Notes under the pieces: model-generated
The model's database searches: none
What the model was told of the DNA's origin: nothing
What the model saw: only the letters and a program-made list of their open reading frames with translations
Made by a program: the position numbers and the translations under genes
From: Pelodictyon luteolum
Lineage (GTDB): Bacteria; Bacteroidota; Chlorobiia; Chlorobiales; Chlorobiaceae
Length of the DNA stretch: 53,000 bases
NCBI RefSeq assembly: GCF_001622165.1
Contig: NZ_LVWG01000035.1
Coordinates: forward strand, 84,566-137,565
Direction: 5' to 3'
In this document: positions 20,420 to 28,833 of the stretch, in pieces
Layout: each line of letters opens with the position of its first letter
How positions within the stretch are numbered: position 1 is the stretch's first letter

Positions 20420-21412
20420 ATGACCGTAACGCACGAGCTCGTAGAACAAAAATACAGGGCATACCACAAGCGGATCAACGATGCGCTCAATGAGTGCTTC
20501 AGCGCCACGACTCCGGCCACCCTCTATGCTCCGGCCCGATACATCCTTGAAGGCAAGGGCAAGCGCATCCGCCCATTCCTCACCCTGCTCGCCTCCGAAG
20601 CCGTCAGCGGCAGCTCTGAAAATGCCCTGAAGGTTGCGCTCGCCGTCGAAGTGCTGCACAACTTCACCCTCATGCACGACGACATCATGGACGAGGCTGA
20701 ACTCCGCCATAACCGCCCGACCGTGCACCGGGAGTGGAACGCGAATGTCGCAATCCTCTCCGGCGACATGATGATCGCCTACGCCTACGAGCTTGCGCTC
20801 GAGGCCGAGAGCCACCGCCACTGCGAGCTCATCCACATCCTCAACCATGCCAACATCACCATCTGCGAAGGCCAGGCACTCGACATGGAGCTTGAGGAGA
20901 AGCAGGACGCCACCATCGCCGACTACCTCGACATGATCTCGAAAAAAACAGGACGGCTCATCTCCGCAGCGCTCGAGGCGGGCGGCGTGTCGGCCGATGC
21001 AACCCAGGAGCAGCTCCAGAGCCTCGTTCTTTTCGGAGAGAAGATCGGCCGCGCCTTCCAGATCCAGGACGACTACCTCGACATCATGGCCGAAGACGGC
21101 AAGTCGGGCAAGATGGCCGGAGGAGACGTCATCAACGGCAAGAAAACCTACCTCCTGCTCCGCTCGCTCGAGCTCACGAGCGGTGCGGACAACGAACTTC
21201 TCCGCTCCATCTATATGAACAAGGGAATCGGCAAGGAACGCGTTCCCGACGTCAAGGCCGTCTTCGAACGCTGCGGGGTGCTCAAGGAAACTGCAGCCCT
21301 CATCAACAGCGATACCGAAGAGGCGCTTCAGGCACTCGAGAACCTCCCGAACGCCGAGGGCAGGGACTACCTCAGGGGTTTTGCCAACATCCTCATGAAG
21401 AGGGACTTCTGA
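20420..21412 (+). CDS. Trans-prenyl diphosphate synthase (FPP/GGPP type)
   Basis: From ATG at 20420 the product is 330 residues. It carries the first aspartate-rich motif DDIMD (87-91), the preceding GKGKRIRPFL segment and the second motif QIQDDYLD. It condenses IPP with allylic diphosphates. Phe82, five residues before the first motif, suggests a short product (C15-C20), but chain length cannot be settled by eye. An in-frame start at 20306 lies inside fni and was rejected. The last codons contain the Shine-Dalgarno candidate for dprA. Confidence 0.88.
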   Translation: MTVTHELVEQKYRAYHKRINDALNECFSATTPATLYAPARYILEGKGKRIRPFLTLLASEAVSGSSENALKVALAVEVLHNFTLMHDDIMDEAELRHNRPTVHREWNANVAILSGDMMIAYAYELALEAESHRHCELIHILNHANITICEGQALDMELEEKQDATIADYLDMISKKTGRLISAALEAGGVSADATQEQLQSLVLFGEKIGRAFQIQDDYLDIMAEDGKSGKMAGGDVINGKKTYLLLRSLELTSGADNELLRSIYMNKGIGKERVPDVKAVFERCGVLKETAALINSDTEEALQALENLPNAEGRDYLRGFANILMKRDF

Positions 21413-22347
21413 AGGAGCCCGGGCGGCTTGACCCCCGAACCCTCCTGCTCGCCCTCACCCGGATTCCGGGCATAGGCCCGGCAAAAACGAAGGCACTTCT
21501 GGCCAGCGTCACTGAACCGGCGGAGCTTGCCGGTCTCAGCCGGAACCGGCTCGCCCTCATCCCCGGCATCGGCGAACAGCTCTCGGGTGAAATCCACTCC
21601 TTTTTCCACCGCCCCATGGGGCTTCAGCAGTCACTCGACGAAGCCCTGCGACAGCTCGAAGAGCTCCACCGCCTCGGCGGCAGGATGATGACGATCCTCG
21701 ACCCGGACTACCCTCCCCTGCTCCGCGAAATCTACGACCCGCCGGCATGCCTGTTCATCCGTGGCACCCTGCCCCCTCCGCCGCAACCGGGGCTCGCCGT
21801 TGTCGGCACACGGCACTCTTCGACCTACGGCAAAGCCTGCGCCGCGCTGTTCTCCGGAGGACTTGCGGCATGCGGCATCACCATCTACAGCGGCCTTGCC
21901 TACGGCATCGACATGGCCGCCCATGAAGCAGCACTCAAGGCCGGAGGCACAACCGTAGCCGTACTCGCCAGCGGCATTGATACCGTATACACCGACCCCA
22001 AAGGGCGGCTCTGGCCGAAGATCATCGAACAGGGGGCACTCATCTCGGAAGAGTGGATAGGCTCGGAACTCAGTGCGGGGAAGTTCCCAAAGCGCAACCG
22101 CATCATTTCCGGCATCACCAGCGGCACCATCGTCATCGAGTCCGCCCTCAAGGGAGGCTCGCTCATCACCGCATCAAGCGCCCTTGAACAGAACAGGGAG
22201 GTGTTCGCCGTTCCCGGCTCAATCTTCAGCGCCCATTCAGAGGGCACGAACATGCTCATCCAGGAAGGCAGGGCCAAACCGGTCATGAAGATAGATGACG
22301 TACTGGCGGAATTCGGGACGATGCTGCCGTCTTCCCGAAAGGGGTGA
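21409..22347 (+). CDS. dprA: DNA processing protein DprA, probable non-AUG start
   Basis: The Rossmann-like DprA core is clear: VVGTRHSSTYG, IYSGLAYGIDMAAHEAAL, KRNRIISG and IVIESALKGGSLITAS. The first ATG in frame (21616) would leave out an N-terminal stretch that reads as a helix-hairpin-helix SAM-like domain (TRIPGIGPAKTKALLASV, LALIPGIGEQLSG). That frame is continuous back through 21409, where CTG overlaps the TGA of the prenyl synthase and follows AGAGGGA. I therefore place the start at CTG 21409 (312 residues); another rare codon is possible. DprA loads RecA on incoming single-stranded DNA in transformation. Confidence 0.8.
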   Translation: MKEPGRLDPRTLLLALTRIPGIGPAKTKALLASVTEPAELAGLSRNRLALIPGIGEQLSGEIHSFFHRPMGLQQSLDEALRQLEELHRLGGRMMTILDPDYPPLLREIYDPPACLFIRGTLPPPPQPGLAVVGTRHSSTYGKACAALFSGGLAACGITIYSGLAYGIDMAAHEAALKAGGTTVAVLASGIDTVYTDPKGRLWPKIIEQGALISEEWIGSELSAGKFPKRNRIISGITSGTIVIESALKGGSLITASSALEQNREVFAVPGSIFSAHSEGTNMLIQEGRAKPVMKIDDVLAEFGTMLPSSRKG

Positions 22348-22452
22348 AGTGATCAGCATTGCGGAGCAAGGAAGCAGTAAAAGAATTCCTGAAGCCGAAC
22401 CGGAGGCGCTATAGTTTTTAATCGCGGAATTATTACCTTTGAACATGTATTT

Positions 22453-22477
22453 CGTTCCATGGAACGACCATGGAACC
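22453..22477. promoter_or_regulatory. Palindromic site upstream of skp
   Basis: CGTTCCATGGAACG (22453-22466) is a perfect 14-base palindrome, followed at once by a second half-copy CCATGGAAC (22469-22477). It lies 35-60 bases before the skp start, a normal position for an operator or promoter element. No regulator can be named. Confidence 0.45.
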
Positions 22478-22511
22478 GCAAGGAATCACTTCAAAATAAA
22501 ACACGACCAAG

Positions 22512-23060
22512 ATGAACCGCACCCGAGACCTTATGACCCTGTGCCGCCGCACCGCTCTGGCCGCCGTATTCAGCATCATCGTCGCCGTCCCATCCCTGCA
22601 GGCCGCTCCCGCCGCCGGCAAGGTCGGAGTCGTTGATTTTCCGAGGATCCTCCAGCAGATGCCGGAAGCCAAACAGGCCGAAGCAACCCTGAAAGCCACT
22701 GCCGCTCCCTTTGAAAAGGAGCTCCAGCGCCAGCAGGCCGAACTGCAGAAATCAGCTGAGGCATACGGCACCGCACGCGCATCAATGACCAAGCAGGCCC
22801 GCGATCTCAAAGAGAAAGATCTGAACCTGAAGGCTCAGGGCATGCAGAAATACAAACAGGACAAGTTCGGCCAGGGCGGCGTGCTTGACCTCAAGCAGCA
22901 GGCGCTCATCACCCCGATCCGCCAGAAACTCCTCACAGCGGTCAAAACCGTCGCCGACGCTGAGGGTTACTCGCTCGTCCTTGACAAGCAGGCCATGGTG
23001 TACGGTTCTGCGGAGAGCGATCTTACCTTCAAGGTCATGAACCAGCTCAACATCAAGTAA
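22512..23060 (+). CDS. OmpH/Skp-family periplasmic chaperone
   Basis: The 182-residue product has a signal peptide (hydrophobic LAAVFSIIVAVPSLQA, cleavage near AAPAAG). A short core strand KVGVVDFPRILQQMPEAKQA, the usual start of OmpH proteins, is followed by a long charged coiled coil (about 60-125) and a C-terminal strand region with YSLVLDKQAMVYG. Skp trimers hold unfolded outer-membrane proteins for BamA. In this genome bamA lies elsewhere (3.7 kb) and not next to skp. An alternative start is seven codons in. The preceding 160 bases hold the palindrome at 22453. Confidence 0.85.
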   Translation: MNRTRDLMTLCRRTALAAVFSIIVAVPSLQAAPAAGKVGVVDFPRILQQMPEAKQAEATLKATAAPFEKELQRQQAELQKSAEAYGTARASMTKQARDLKEKDLNLKAQGMQKYKQDKFGQGGVLDLKQQALITPIRQKLLTAVKTVADAEGYSLVLDKQAMVYGSAESDLTFKVMNQLNIK

Positions 23061-23086
23061 CCTCCAGCAGACCACCAGTCAGTTTC

Positions 23087-23671
23087 ATGGGCATCCCTCG
23101 ACAGCATACCGCCACCGCACAACGGGGTGCCCATACCATCCTTATTACTGCCTTCATCCTCCTCTTCACTGCAGGTTGCCAGGCCCCGCAGGGCAATAAG
23201 GCCCGGCCGGACGCCCCTGTCGTCAAAAATAACAGCCCGGTCCAGGAAAGCTGGAACTTCCGGTTCACAGTCACCGAAGCGGGAACCAGGAAATCACTGA
23301 TCACGGCCGGCCATGCCGCCGAATTCAGGATTGAGGGCGGCAGCGAGCAGCATCTTGATGAGGGCGTTGCGGTCAACTTTTTCGATGCAGACGGCAACAC
23401 CACCACCCACATTTCGGCAGACCGTGCCATCGTCTATGAGAACCAGGACATAGAGGGAATGGGCAACGTGGTGATATCCTCCAAAGACAGCACCATCATC
23501 AGAACAGAGTACGCCAAGCGCTCGGGCGTCGACCACAAGATCCGCTCTGACCGGTTCGTCACCATCAAGAGGCCCGGACAATCAATCAGCGGATACGGAT
23601 TTGAAAGCGATCAGGAACTCAAGCATTATCGTATATTCCGTGGCAGCGGCGAAGGCCTGATCAACAAGTAA
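23087..23671 (+). CDS. lptC: LPS export ABC transporter periplasmic protein LptC
   Basis: The 194-residue product has an N-terminal hydrophobic segment ending in the lipobox-like LFTAGC (Cys31), so it may be a lipoprotein; E. coli LptC is instead anchored by a transmembrane helix. The mature part shows beta-jellyroll strands typical of LptC/OstA ([20 protein letters not shown]-like: [17 protein letters not shown], and [18 protein letters not shown]). It receives LPS from LptB2FG and passes it to LptA. It is 26 bases after skp and 25 before panD, probably in one transcript. Confidence 0.85.
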   Translation: MGIPRQHTATAQRGAHTILITAFILLFTAGCQAPQGNKARPDAPVVKNNSPVQESWNFRFTVTEAGTRKSLITAGHAAEFRIEGGSEQHLDEGVAVNFFDADGNTTTHISADRAIVYENQDIEGMGNVVISSKDSTIIRTEYAKRSGVDHKIRSDRFVTIKRPGQSISGYGFESDQELKHYRIFRGSGEGLINK

Positions 23672-23696
23672 CACACACAACGAAGTCCAGTTTTTC

Positions 23697-24083
23697 ATGA
23701 AAGTACACCTGCTCAAATCAAAAATCCACAACGCAATCGTCACCAGCGGCGACCTCGAGTATGAAGGCAGCATCACCATCGACTGTGAGCTGCTCGAAAA
23801 AGCTGACATGATCCCCAACGAAAAGGTCCTTGTCGTCAACAACAACAACGGCGAACGGTTCGAAACCTACATCATCAACGGTGTCAGGGGATCGCGGGTA
23901 ATCCAGCTGAACGGCGCAGCAGCGCGCTGTGCGCTTCCGGGAGACGAAATCATCATCATGACCTTCTGTGAAATCGATGCCGAAGAGGCCAGGGAGTTCA
24001 AGCCCATGGTGCTCATCGTCGACCGCAACAACAACCCCAAGCGCCGCCACCGCATCGGGGAGGAAGACGAGCAGCTCGACTGA
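23697..24083 (+). CDS. panD: Aspartate 1-decarboxylase
   Basis: The 128-residue product shows the self-cleavage site Gly24-Ser25 in EYEGSITID, which yields the pyruvoyl cofactor, plus the conserved LLKSKIHNA start, [12 protein letters not shown] and [17 protein letters not shown]. It makes beta-alanine from aspartate for pantothenate and CoA. No other pan genes are adjacent. It follows lptC closely. Confidence 0.95.
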   Translation: MKVHLLKSKIHNAIVTSGDLEYEGSITIDCELLEKADMIPNEKVLVVNNNNGERFETYIINGVRGSRVIQLNGAAARCALPGDEIIIMTFCEIDAEEAREFKPMVLIVDRNNNPKRRHRIGEEDEQLD

Positions 24084-24144
24084 ACAGAAACCGGAAAAGG
24101 GAAGCACGGAAGAACGAACCACCTATCAGTCAAGTCACCTACCC

Positions 24145-24879
24145 ATGTCCCTCGCAATCGTCATCATGGCAGCGGGCAAAGGCACCCGCATGAAGTCTGA
24201 CCTGCCGAAGGTCCTCCACAAGGCGGCAGGGCGCGCGCTCATTGAGCACGTCATACTGAAGTCAGAAAGCCTCAAGCCCGACACCATCATCCTCATCGTC
24301 GGCCACAAGGCGGAGCTGGTAAGAGACGCCGTCCGGCACTTCCAGGTCACCTGTGCTTTGCAGGAACCACAGCAGGGCACCGGTCACGCCGTCATGCAGG
24401 CCGAAGCTGCCCTCGAGGGGTTCCGGGGTGAAGTCCTCATACTCTCCGGCGATGCGCCGCTCTTTACCGAGGAAACGCTCCGAACGCTCATCAGCTTCCA
24501 CCGGGAAACCGGGGCAGCAGCCACCGTCCTCACTGCCGACTTGCATAACCCCACCGGATACGGCCGTATTATCAGAAATACCGGCACCGACAGCGTCAGA
24601 AAGATCGTTGAAGAGAAAGACGCATCAGAGGAGGAAAAAGCCGTTCAGGAGATCAACTCCGGCGTTTACGTCTTCAATGCCCATACTCTTTTCAGCTCCC
24701 TCAAGGAAATAACGACCGACAACGCCCAGGCGGAGTACTACCTTACCGACGTCTTTGGTGTCTGTTTCCAGAAAGGCCTGCGTGTCGCCGCATGGAAAAC
24801 CCCCAACCCCGACGAGATCCACGGCATCAACACCCCCGAGCAGCTGCTGCACGCCGAACGCCTCCTCCTGCAGTCGTAA
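24145..24879 (+). CDS. GlmU-like sugar nucleotidyltransferase, single domain
   Basis: From ATG at 24145 the product is 244 residues. It has the pyrophosphorylase signature MAAGKGTRMKSDLPKVLH, QEPQQGTGHAV, ILSGDAPLF and EINSGVYVF, as in the uridyltransferase half of GlmU. The left-handed beta-helix acetyltransferase half is absent: the frame stops after the nucleotidyltransferase domain and a hairpin follows. It probably makes UDP-N-acetylglucosamine from GlcNAc-1-P, with acetylation done by another enzyme. The upstream in-frame extension to 23968 overlaps panD and was rejected. Confidence 0.83.
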   Translation: MSLAIVIMAAGKGTRMKSDLPKVLHKAAGRALIEHVILKSESLKPDTIILIVGHKAELVRDAVRHFQVTCALQEPQQGTGHAVMQAEAALEGFRGEVLILSGDAPLFTEETLRTLISFHRETGAAATVLTADLHNPTGYGRIIRNTGTDSVRKIVEEKDASEEEKAVQEINSGVYVFNAHTLFSSLKEITTDNAQAEYYLTDVFGVCFQKGLRVAAWKTPNPDEIHGINTPEQLLHAERLLLQS

Positions 24880-24909
24880 AAAAACGAACACGCAACATCC
24901 ATGCAAAAG

Positions 24910-24936
24910 TGCCCGTGAAACCCACGGGCGCCTTTG
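24910..24936 (+). terminator. Probable terminator after the nucleotidyltransferase gene
   Basis: GCCCGTG (24911-24917) pairs with CACGGGC (24923-24929) around a five-base loop, followed by GCCTTTGTT. The T-tract is weak, but the site closes the plus-strand run that starts at skp. Confidence 0.55.
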
Positions 24937-24982
24937 TTCATAGGCCTTGGAGCGAAAACGCCACTCAGCTTTTCAGGGCAAA

Positions 24983-25024
24983 AACAAAGTTATCTTACAT
25001 CTCAATAACAAAGTAACCTTACAC
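24983..25024. repeat. Two direct copies of an 18-base motif with 24-base period
   Basis: AACAAAGTTATCTTACAT and AACAAAGTAACCTTACAC begin 24 bases apart (14-15 identical positions). They lie in a 266-base gap between convergent genes, directly before the frame at 25009-25128. Spacing of about two helical turns would suit a regulator-binding site. Confidence 0.55.
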
Positions 25025-25128
25025 CAATCAAGAAGCCTAAGCAGTATGACGCACTGAGGAGCTTACGTAGAGAATTGGAAATGAGGACAGGCCGTATTGA
25101 TCCCCTGATGAGGGGTATTCGGCAGTGA
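25009..25128 (+). pseudogene. Possible fragment of a HigA-type antitoxin gene
   Basis: This 39-codon open frame has no standard start and encodes a charged peptide with LTPIKKPKQYDALRSLRREL near its N-terminus, ending at TGA 25126-25128. HigA-type antitoxins often begin with a pattern like L-x-P-I-K-x-x-x-x-Y-x-x-A-L. No helix-turn-helix continuation follows, so if the likeness is real this is a remnant. It may be chance. Confidence 0.25.
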
Positions 25129-25145
25129 ACTGGTGGTACGTCGGT

Positions 25146-25622
25146 TTATTTGCGGGAACGGCGGGGCTTGTCTTCCGGTGCGCCTAGTGGAAGGGTTGCG
25201 GACGGCGATGAGGTGTCGATGCCCTCATGCCCTTTCTCAATGCCGCTGTCGCGCATGGAGTAGAATTCGACGAGGTTGCCGTCAGGATCCATGACGAAAA
25301 AGGCACGGCCTTCACGGCGGTTCGATGGACGGGTGACGAGGTGTACGCCATTGGACTCCAGATAGGCTGCAGCATCGTCGACCTCATGATTGGAGGGAAG
25401 ACGGAACCCGAAGTGATCGACGCGGATGTCGCGTGCCTCACGGGTGCCCGGGGTCTCGGCCTTCACCAGCACAAGCAGATCGGAGTTGATGCGCAGGTAG
25501 GTGATGTTGGCCCCGACCCGGTGGTCGAGGCCGAGCCCGAGGATATCGATGTAGAACGCTTCAGATTCACGCAGATCGTTTACCCGGAGCGTGATCTGGT
25601 TAATCCCCGTCAGTTTCAGCAT
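25146..25622 (-). CDS. VOC/glyoxalase-family protein
   Basis: The 158-residue product has one full vicinal-oxygen-chelate module pair: INQITLRVNDLRESEAFYID at the start, DHFGFRLPS in the middle and the closing FFVMDPDGNLVEFYSM. Metal-ligand candidates are His or Gln in the first strand, His in VDHFGF and the final Glu in VEFY. The family includes glyoxalase I, FosA/FosX and dioxygenases; the substrate is not known. A polar tail of about 35 residues follows the fold. Its start overlaps the 3' end of rpoZ by 23 bases, so it is part of the gmk-rpoZ transcript. Confidence 0.82.
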   Translation of the reverse strand: MLKLTGINQITLRVNDLRESEAFYIDILGLGLDHRVGANITYLRINSDLLVLVKAETPGTREARDIRVDHFGFRLPSNHEVDDAAAYLESNGVHLVTRPSNRREGRAFFVMDPDGNLVEFYSMRDSGIEKGHEGIDTSSPSATLPLGAPEDKPRRSRK

Positions 25623-25953
25623 CTTCTTCGAGTTTTATCACTTTCGGTTCTGCAGGTTTCTCGAGGGTGTAATCGAACTTGTGGTTGAAATACTCTTCAA
25701 CAGCGCGGTGCGATGCTTTCTCGCGGGTCTCGAACTCCAGACTGATGGCGATCTGCTCGGGGAATACACGGTCGGATTCCGACTCGCTGCTCGGATTGCG
25801 GATCATCTCCTTGTAAGGAAGGAGCTTCTCTTCGAGTTCAGCCCGCTCTTCCTCGTGGATCTTCTTTGCCCGTTTGGAAATGGCGACCACTGTTTCATAC
25901 AGGTTGTCGTGGGCGCTTCTCAACTTGTTCAGGTCAATGGGTTTGACTGACAT
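25600..25953 (-). CDS. rpoZ: DNA-directed RNA polymerase omega subunit
   Basis: The 117-residue product begins MSVKPIDLNKLRSAHDNLYETVVAISKRAKKI, matching the omega/RPB6 core that wraps the beta-prime C-terminus, and has QIAISLEFETREKASHRAVEEYF in the second half with a short acidic tail. The position immediately after gmk (three-base gap) is the common bacterial order and supports the call. Confidence 0.85.
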   Translation of the reverse strand: MSVKPIDLNKLRSAHDNLYETVVAISKRAKKIHEEERAELEEKLLPYKEMIRNPSSESESDRVFPEQIAISLEFETREKASHRAVEEYFNHKFDYTLEKPAEPKVIKLEEDAETDGD

Positions 25954-25956
25954 CGT

Positions 25957-26550
25957 TCAGGTAGTTTGCTTGGTTGAAAGAAAATTGCTGATGGCAAGAC
26001 TCACGGCGTCTACCGCGTCTTCCAGAATATCGTTGACGACAACCGTATCGAACCGGTCGGCAAATCCCAGCTCGAGCTCTGCACGCTCGAGACGCAGCTT
26101 CAGGCTCTCTTCATCTTCGCTCTTGCGGGACTGCAGCCGCTCTTTCAGCACATCCATCGAGGGAGGCGCCAGAAAGACCAGAAGCGAACTGTCCGGAAAA
26201 AGCTTTTTCAGGTTCATGGCCCCCTTCACATCAAGGTCAAGCAGAAGGTCCGTGCCCTCCGCCATGGCCTCACGGGTCTTCTGGAAAAGGGTACCGTAAT
26301 GATTGCCGAAGAAGAATTCATGTTCGATGAACCCCCCTTTCTCTATCTCCCTCTCAAATTCTTCTATCGAAAGAAAATGGTAATTGACCCCGTCAACCTC
26401 TCCCTCCCGCATGGGACGCGTGGTGGCCGACACGGAAAACCGCATGGAGGGAAAGCGCTCGAGCACACGGCGGGCAATCGTCGACTTGCCGGTTCCCGAC
26501 GGGGCTGAAAACACCACAAGCCGCCCCTCTCTTTCTCTCTCTTCTGCCAT
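25957..26550 (-). CDS. gmk: Guanylate kinase
   Basis: This 197-residue enzyme phosphorylates GMP or dGMP to the diphosphate. The P-loop SAPSGTGKST is near residue 15-24, followed by the GMP-binding SATTRPMREGEVDGVNYHF segment and DLDVKGAMNLKKLFPDS. It sits between yicC and rpoZ with gaps of only three bases on each side, so the three are an operon. Confidence 0.95.
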   Translation of the reverse strand: MAEEREREGRLVVFSAPSGTGKSTIARRVLERFPSMRFSVSATTRPMREGEVDGVNYHFLSIEEFEREIEKGGFIEHEFFFGNHYGTLFQKTREAMAEGTDLLLDLDVKGAMNLKKLFPDSSLLVFLAPPSMDVLKERLQSRKSEDEESLKLRLERAELELGFADRFDTVVVNDILEDAVDAVSLAISNFLSTKQTT

Positions 26551-26553
26551 TGG

Positions 26554-27441
26554 CTACTCTATGTTCTGGAGCTGCTCGCGGATCTTCTCGAGCTCCTCCT
26601 TGATATGGACAACCTTCTGGGAGATTTCCGCGCTCTGTGATTTAGATGCGATCGTATTGGCCTCGCGAAGCTGCTCCTGGAGAAGGAAGTTCAGTTTCCG
26701 TCCCGTACCGCTCTCGTCGTTATGCATCTCCTCGAGGAAAAACTTGTTGTGGCTTCTGAACCGGATCTGTTCCTCAGTGATATCGAGCCGGTCGGCAGCA
26801 AGCACAAGCTCCATTTCGAGCCGGTCGCGGCTGTAGGCAAGATCCTTGCCGGCAACGGCTTCGACCTTTGCCGAAAGTTTTTTGCGGACCACTTCAAGGT
26901 TGCCCTCGGCCTGCTTGCTGACAAGGGCAAGCGTGTCTTCAATTTCAGCAATCCTGGAGGCAAAATCCTGCAGCAGCTCTTCACCCTCCCGGCGACGCAT
27001 CTCTTTAAGACGTTCGACAGCCTCCAGCACCACTGGTTTCACCATTGGCCAGAGAACCTCGCTGTTGTCAAGCGGGGTGGTACCGTTGTCGAAGACTTCA
27101 GGAAAACGGAGCAGGTGCTCAAGGGTTACGGGAGAGTCGATGCCCGCAGCCTCACTGAGGCGATCAAGAAGCACCCGGCAGGCTTTGGCCTTTTCCGGGT
27201 TGACGCTCGCCGTTATCGGCTGTTCGTCATCCGACTGCACCTGCACGTACACTGAAATCTTGCCCCGCTGGAACCGCTGGCGTACCAGCTCACGGACTTC
27301 AAGCTCGTAGGAAAGGAGCTGACGGGGAAGCTTGACGCTGATTTCAGCAAACCGGTTGTTCACCGAACGAAGCTCGACGAGGGTTTTCACCCCGCCCGCC
27401 ACCGACTCGGCACTGCCGTATCCGGTCATACTTTCTAGCAT
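26554..27441 (-). CDS. YicC-family endoribonuclease
   Basis: From ATG at 27441 the product is 295 residues (MLESMTGYGSAES), the normal YicC length. A Shine-Dalgarno-like GAGGGTGGA precedes it. The N-terminal YicC domain shows ELRSVNNRFAEISVKLPR, and the C-terminal DUF1732 domain carries DITEEQIRFRSHNKFFLEE and GRKLNFLLQEQLREANTIASKS. E. coli YicC has been described as an endoribonuclease linked to small-RNA turnover. It is commonly found beside gmk, as here. Confidence 0.9.
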   Translation of the reverse strand: MLESMTGYGSAESVAGGVKTLVELRSVNNRFAEISVKLPRQLLSYELEVRELVRQRFQRGKISVYVQVQSDDEQPITASVNPEKAKACRVLLDRLSEAAGIDSPVTLEHLLRFPEVFDNGTTPLDNSEVLWPMVKPVVLEAVERLKEMRRREGEELLQDFASRIAEIEDTLALVSKQAEGNLEVVRKKLSAKVEAVAGKDLAYSRDRLEMELVLAADRLDITEEQIRFRSHNKFFLEEMHNDESGTGRKLNFLLQEQLREANTIASKSQSAEISQKVVHIKEELEKIREQLQNIE

Positions 27442-27550
27442 AGATCCACCCTCGTCTTGTAGTGTTGCTGGTAACTGCTGCCCGTAGTCTGGGCGCACCC
27501 TGCAGGATCATGCCGGCAGAAGCGCGCCCGTCCTGGGCCGGTCGGCCTGC

Positions 27551-27820
27551 TTACTTGCGAAGGTCAAGATCGGCGATGACCTGGCGGTAACGCGCGATAT
27601 CGACCTGCTGGAGATACTTCAGGGCTTTCTTGCGCTTGCCGACGATCATCAGAAGGCCGCGGCGCGAGTGCTTGTCTTTCGGATGCTGCTGCAGGTGGCC
27701 GGTGAGCTCGGTGATCCTGCGGCTGAACAGGGCAACCTGAACTTCGGTCTTGCCGGTGTTCTTGTCGTTGCCGCCGAACTCTGTGATGACTGCCGCCTTG
27801 TTCTCTTTTGAAAGGGTCAT
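27551..27820 (-). CDS. rpsO: 30S ribosomal protein S15
   Basis: The 89-residue product matches S15: MTLSKENKAAVITEFGGNDKNTGKTEVQVALF, then LTGHLQQHPKDKHSRRGLLMIVGKRKKALKYLQ. It binds the central domain of 16S rRNA. It follows ribF by 50 bases. In many bacteria the S15 leader is a translational operator; no clear pseudoknot was identified here. Confidence 0.97.
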   Translation of the reverse strand: MTLSKENKAAVITEFGGNDKNTGKTEVQVALFSRRITELTGHLQQHPKDKHSRRGLLMIVGKRKKALKYLQQVDIARYRQVIADLDLRK

Positions 27821-27870
27821 GTTCTCTTGCTGTTAGTATGGTAAATCGGTTGACCTGCAATATAATATTC

Positions 27871-28833
27871 CTAACAATACAACTCCACCGTTTTTTTATC
27901 TTTTTCAAGCTGCTGGCGGAGTGCCTCGAGGGTTGGAAACTTCCGCTCCCGGCGGATGAAGTGAAGCAGATTGAACGAGAGGTCCCTGCCGTAAAGCGAG
28001 CCCTCCCAGCCTAGGATATGCGCCTCCACCGATATCCTCCCGCCTTCTTCAACCGTCGGCCGGACGCCAACATTCATCATTGCCATCCAGGACGTGCCGT
28101 CGATCTCTGATTCTGCAATATAGACCCCGGCACGCGGCAACAGCTTATGCGGGTCCGGAATATGGATGTTTACCGTAGGGAACCCGAGCCTCCTGCCGCG
28201 TCCGTCGCCCTTGACCACCGTGCCGGAGATGGTGTAGAACGAGCCGAGGAAGGCGTTGGCCTCCTCGATCCGCCCCAGGCCGAGAAGCTGGCGGATGCGG
28301 GTACTGGAAAAATGCTCGTCGGCAATACGCACTTCACTCTCCACATCGACCGTGAACCCGAGTTCCAGACCGAGCCGCCGGAGGTCATCTCCGCTGCCGC
28401 TCCGGTTCCGTCCGAACCCGTGGTCATAGCCGATGACAATGCTTTTGGCTCCAAGAAGCCCCACGAGCACGTTCTCGATGAAGTCCTCTGAACTGCGCCG
28501 GGCAAACTCGGGAGTGAAGCGGACGACGAAAAGCAGGTCGACATCACCCGACTGGAGAAGCGTAATCTTTTCTTCAAGGGTGGTGAGCAGGCCGAGCGGC
28601 CCCGTCACCTCCCCCGCGAGCACCCGGCGCGGGTGCGGCTCGAAAGTAACCACAACACTCCGAAGACCGCGCTGGCGGGCAATCGAGACCATCCGGGAAA
28701 TGATCTTCCGATGTCCGCGGTGCACGCCGTCAAACGCACCCACCGTCACGGCGGAAGCCACAACGGGAAACGCTTCCGGCTCTTCTGAGCGGAAGGGAAA
28801 CACCCGGTTGCTGCGGTACTCAACGATCTGCAT
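27871..28833 (-). CDS. ribF: Bifunctional riboflavin kinase / FAD synthetase
   Basis: The 320-residue product has an N-terminal nucleotidyltransferase domain with VGAFDGVHRGHRKIISRMV and the GYDHGFGRNRSG segment, then a C-terminal riboflavin kinase barrel with GRGRRLGFPTVNIHIPD and GTSWMAMMNVGVRPT. It makes FMN and FAD from riboflavin. Its start overlaps the truB end by 14 bases, and the truB-ribF-rpsO order is conserved in many bacteria. Confidence 0.93.
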   Translation of the reverse strand: MQIVEYRSNRVFPFRSEEPEAFPVVASAVTVGAFDGVHRGHRKIISRMVSIARQRGLRSVVVTFEPHPRRVLAGEVTGPLGLLTTLEEKITLLQSGDVDLLFVVRFTPEFARRSSEDFIENVLVGLLGAKSIVIGYDHGFGRNRSGSGDDLRRLGLELGFTVDVESEVRIADEHFSSTRIRQLLGLGRIEEANAFLGSFYTISGTVVKGDGRGRRLGFPTVNIHIPDPHKLLPRAGVYIAESEIDGTSWMAMMNVGVRPTVEEGGRISVEAHILGWEGSLYGRDLSFNLLHFIRRERKFPTLEALRQQLEKDKKTVELYC

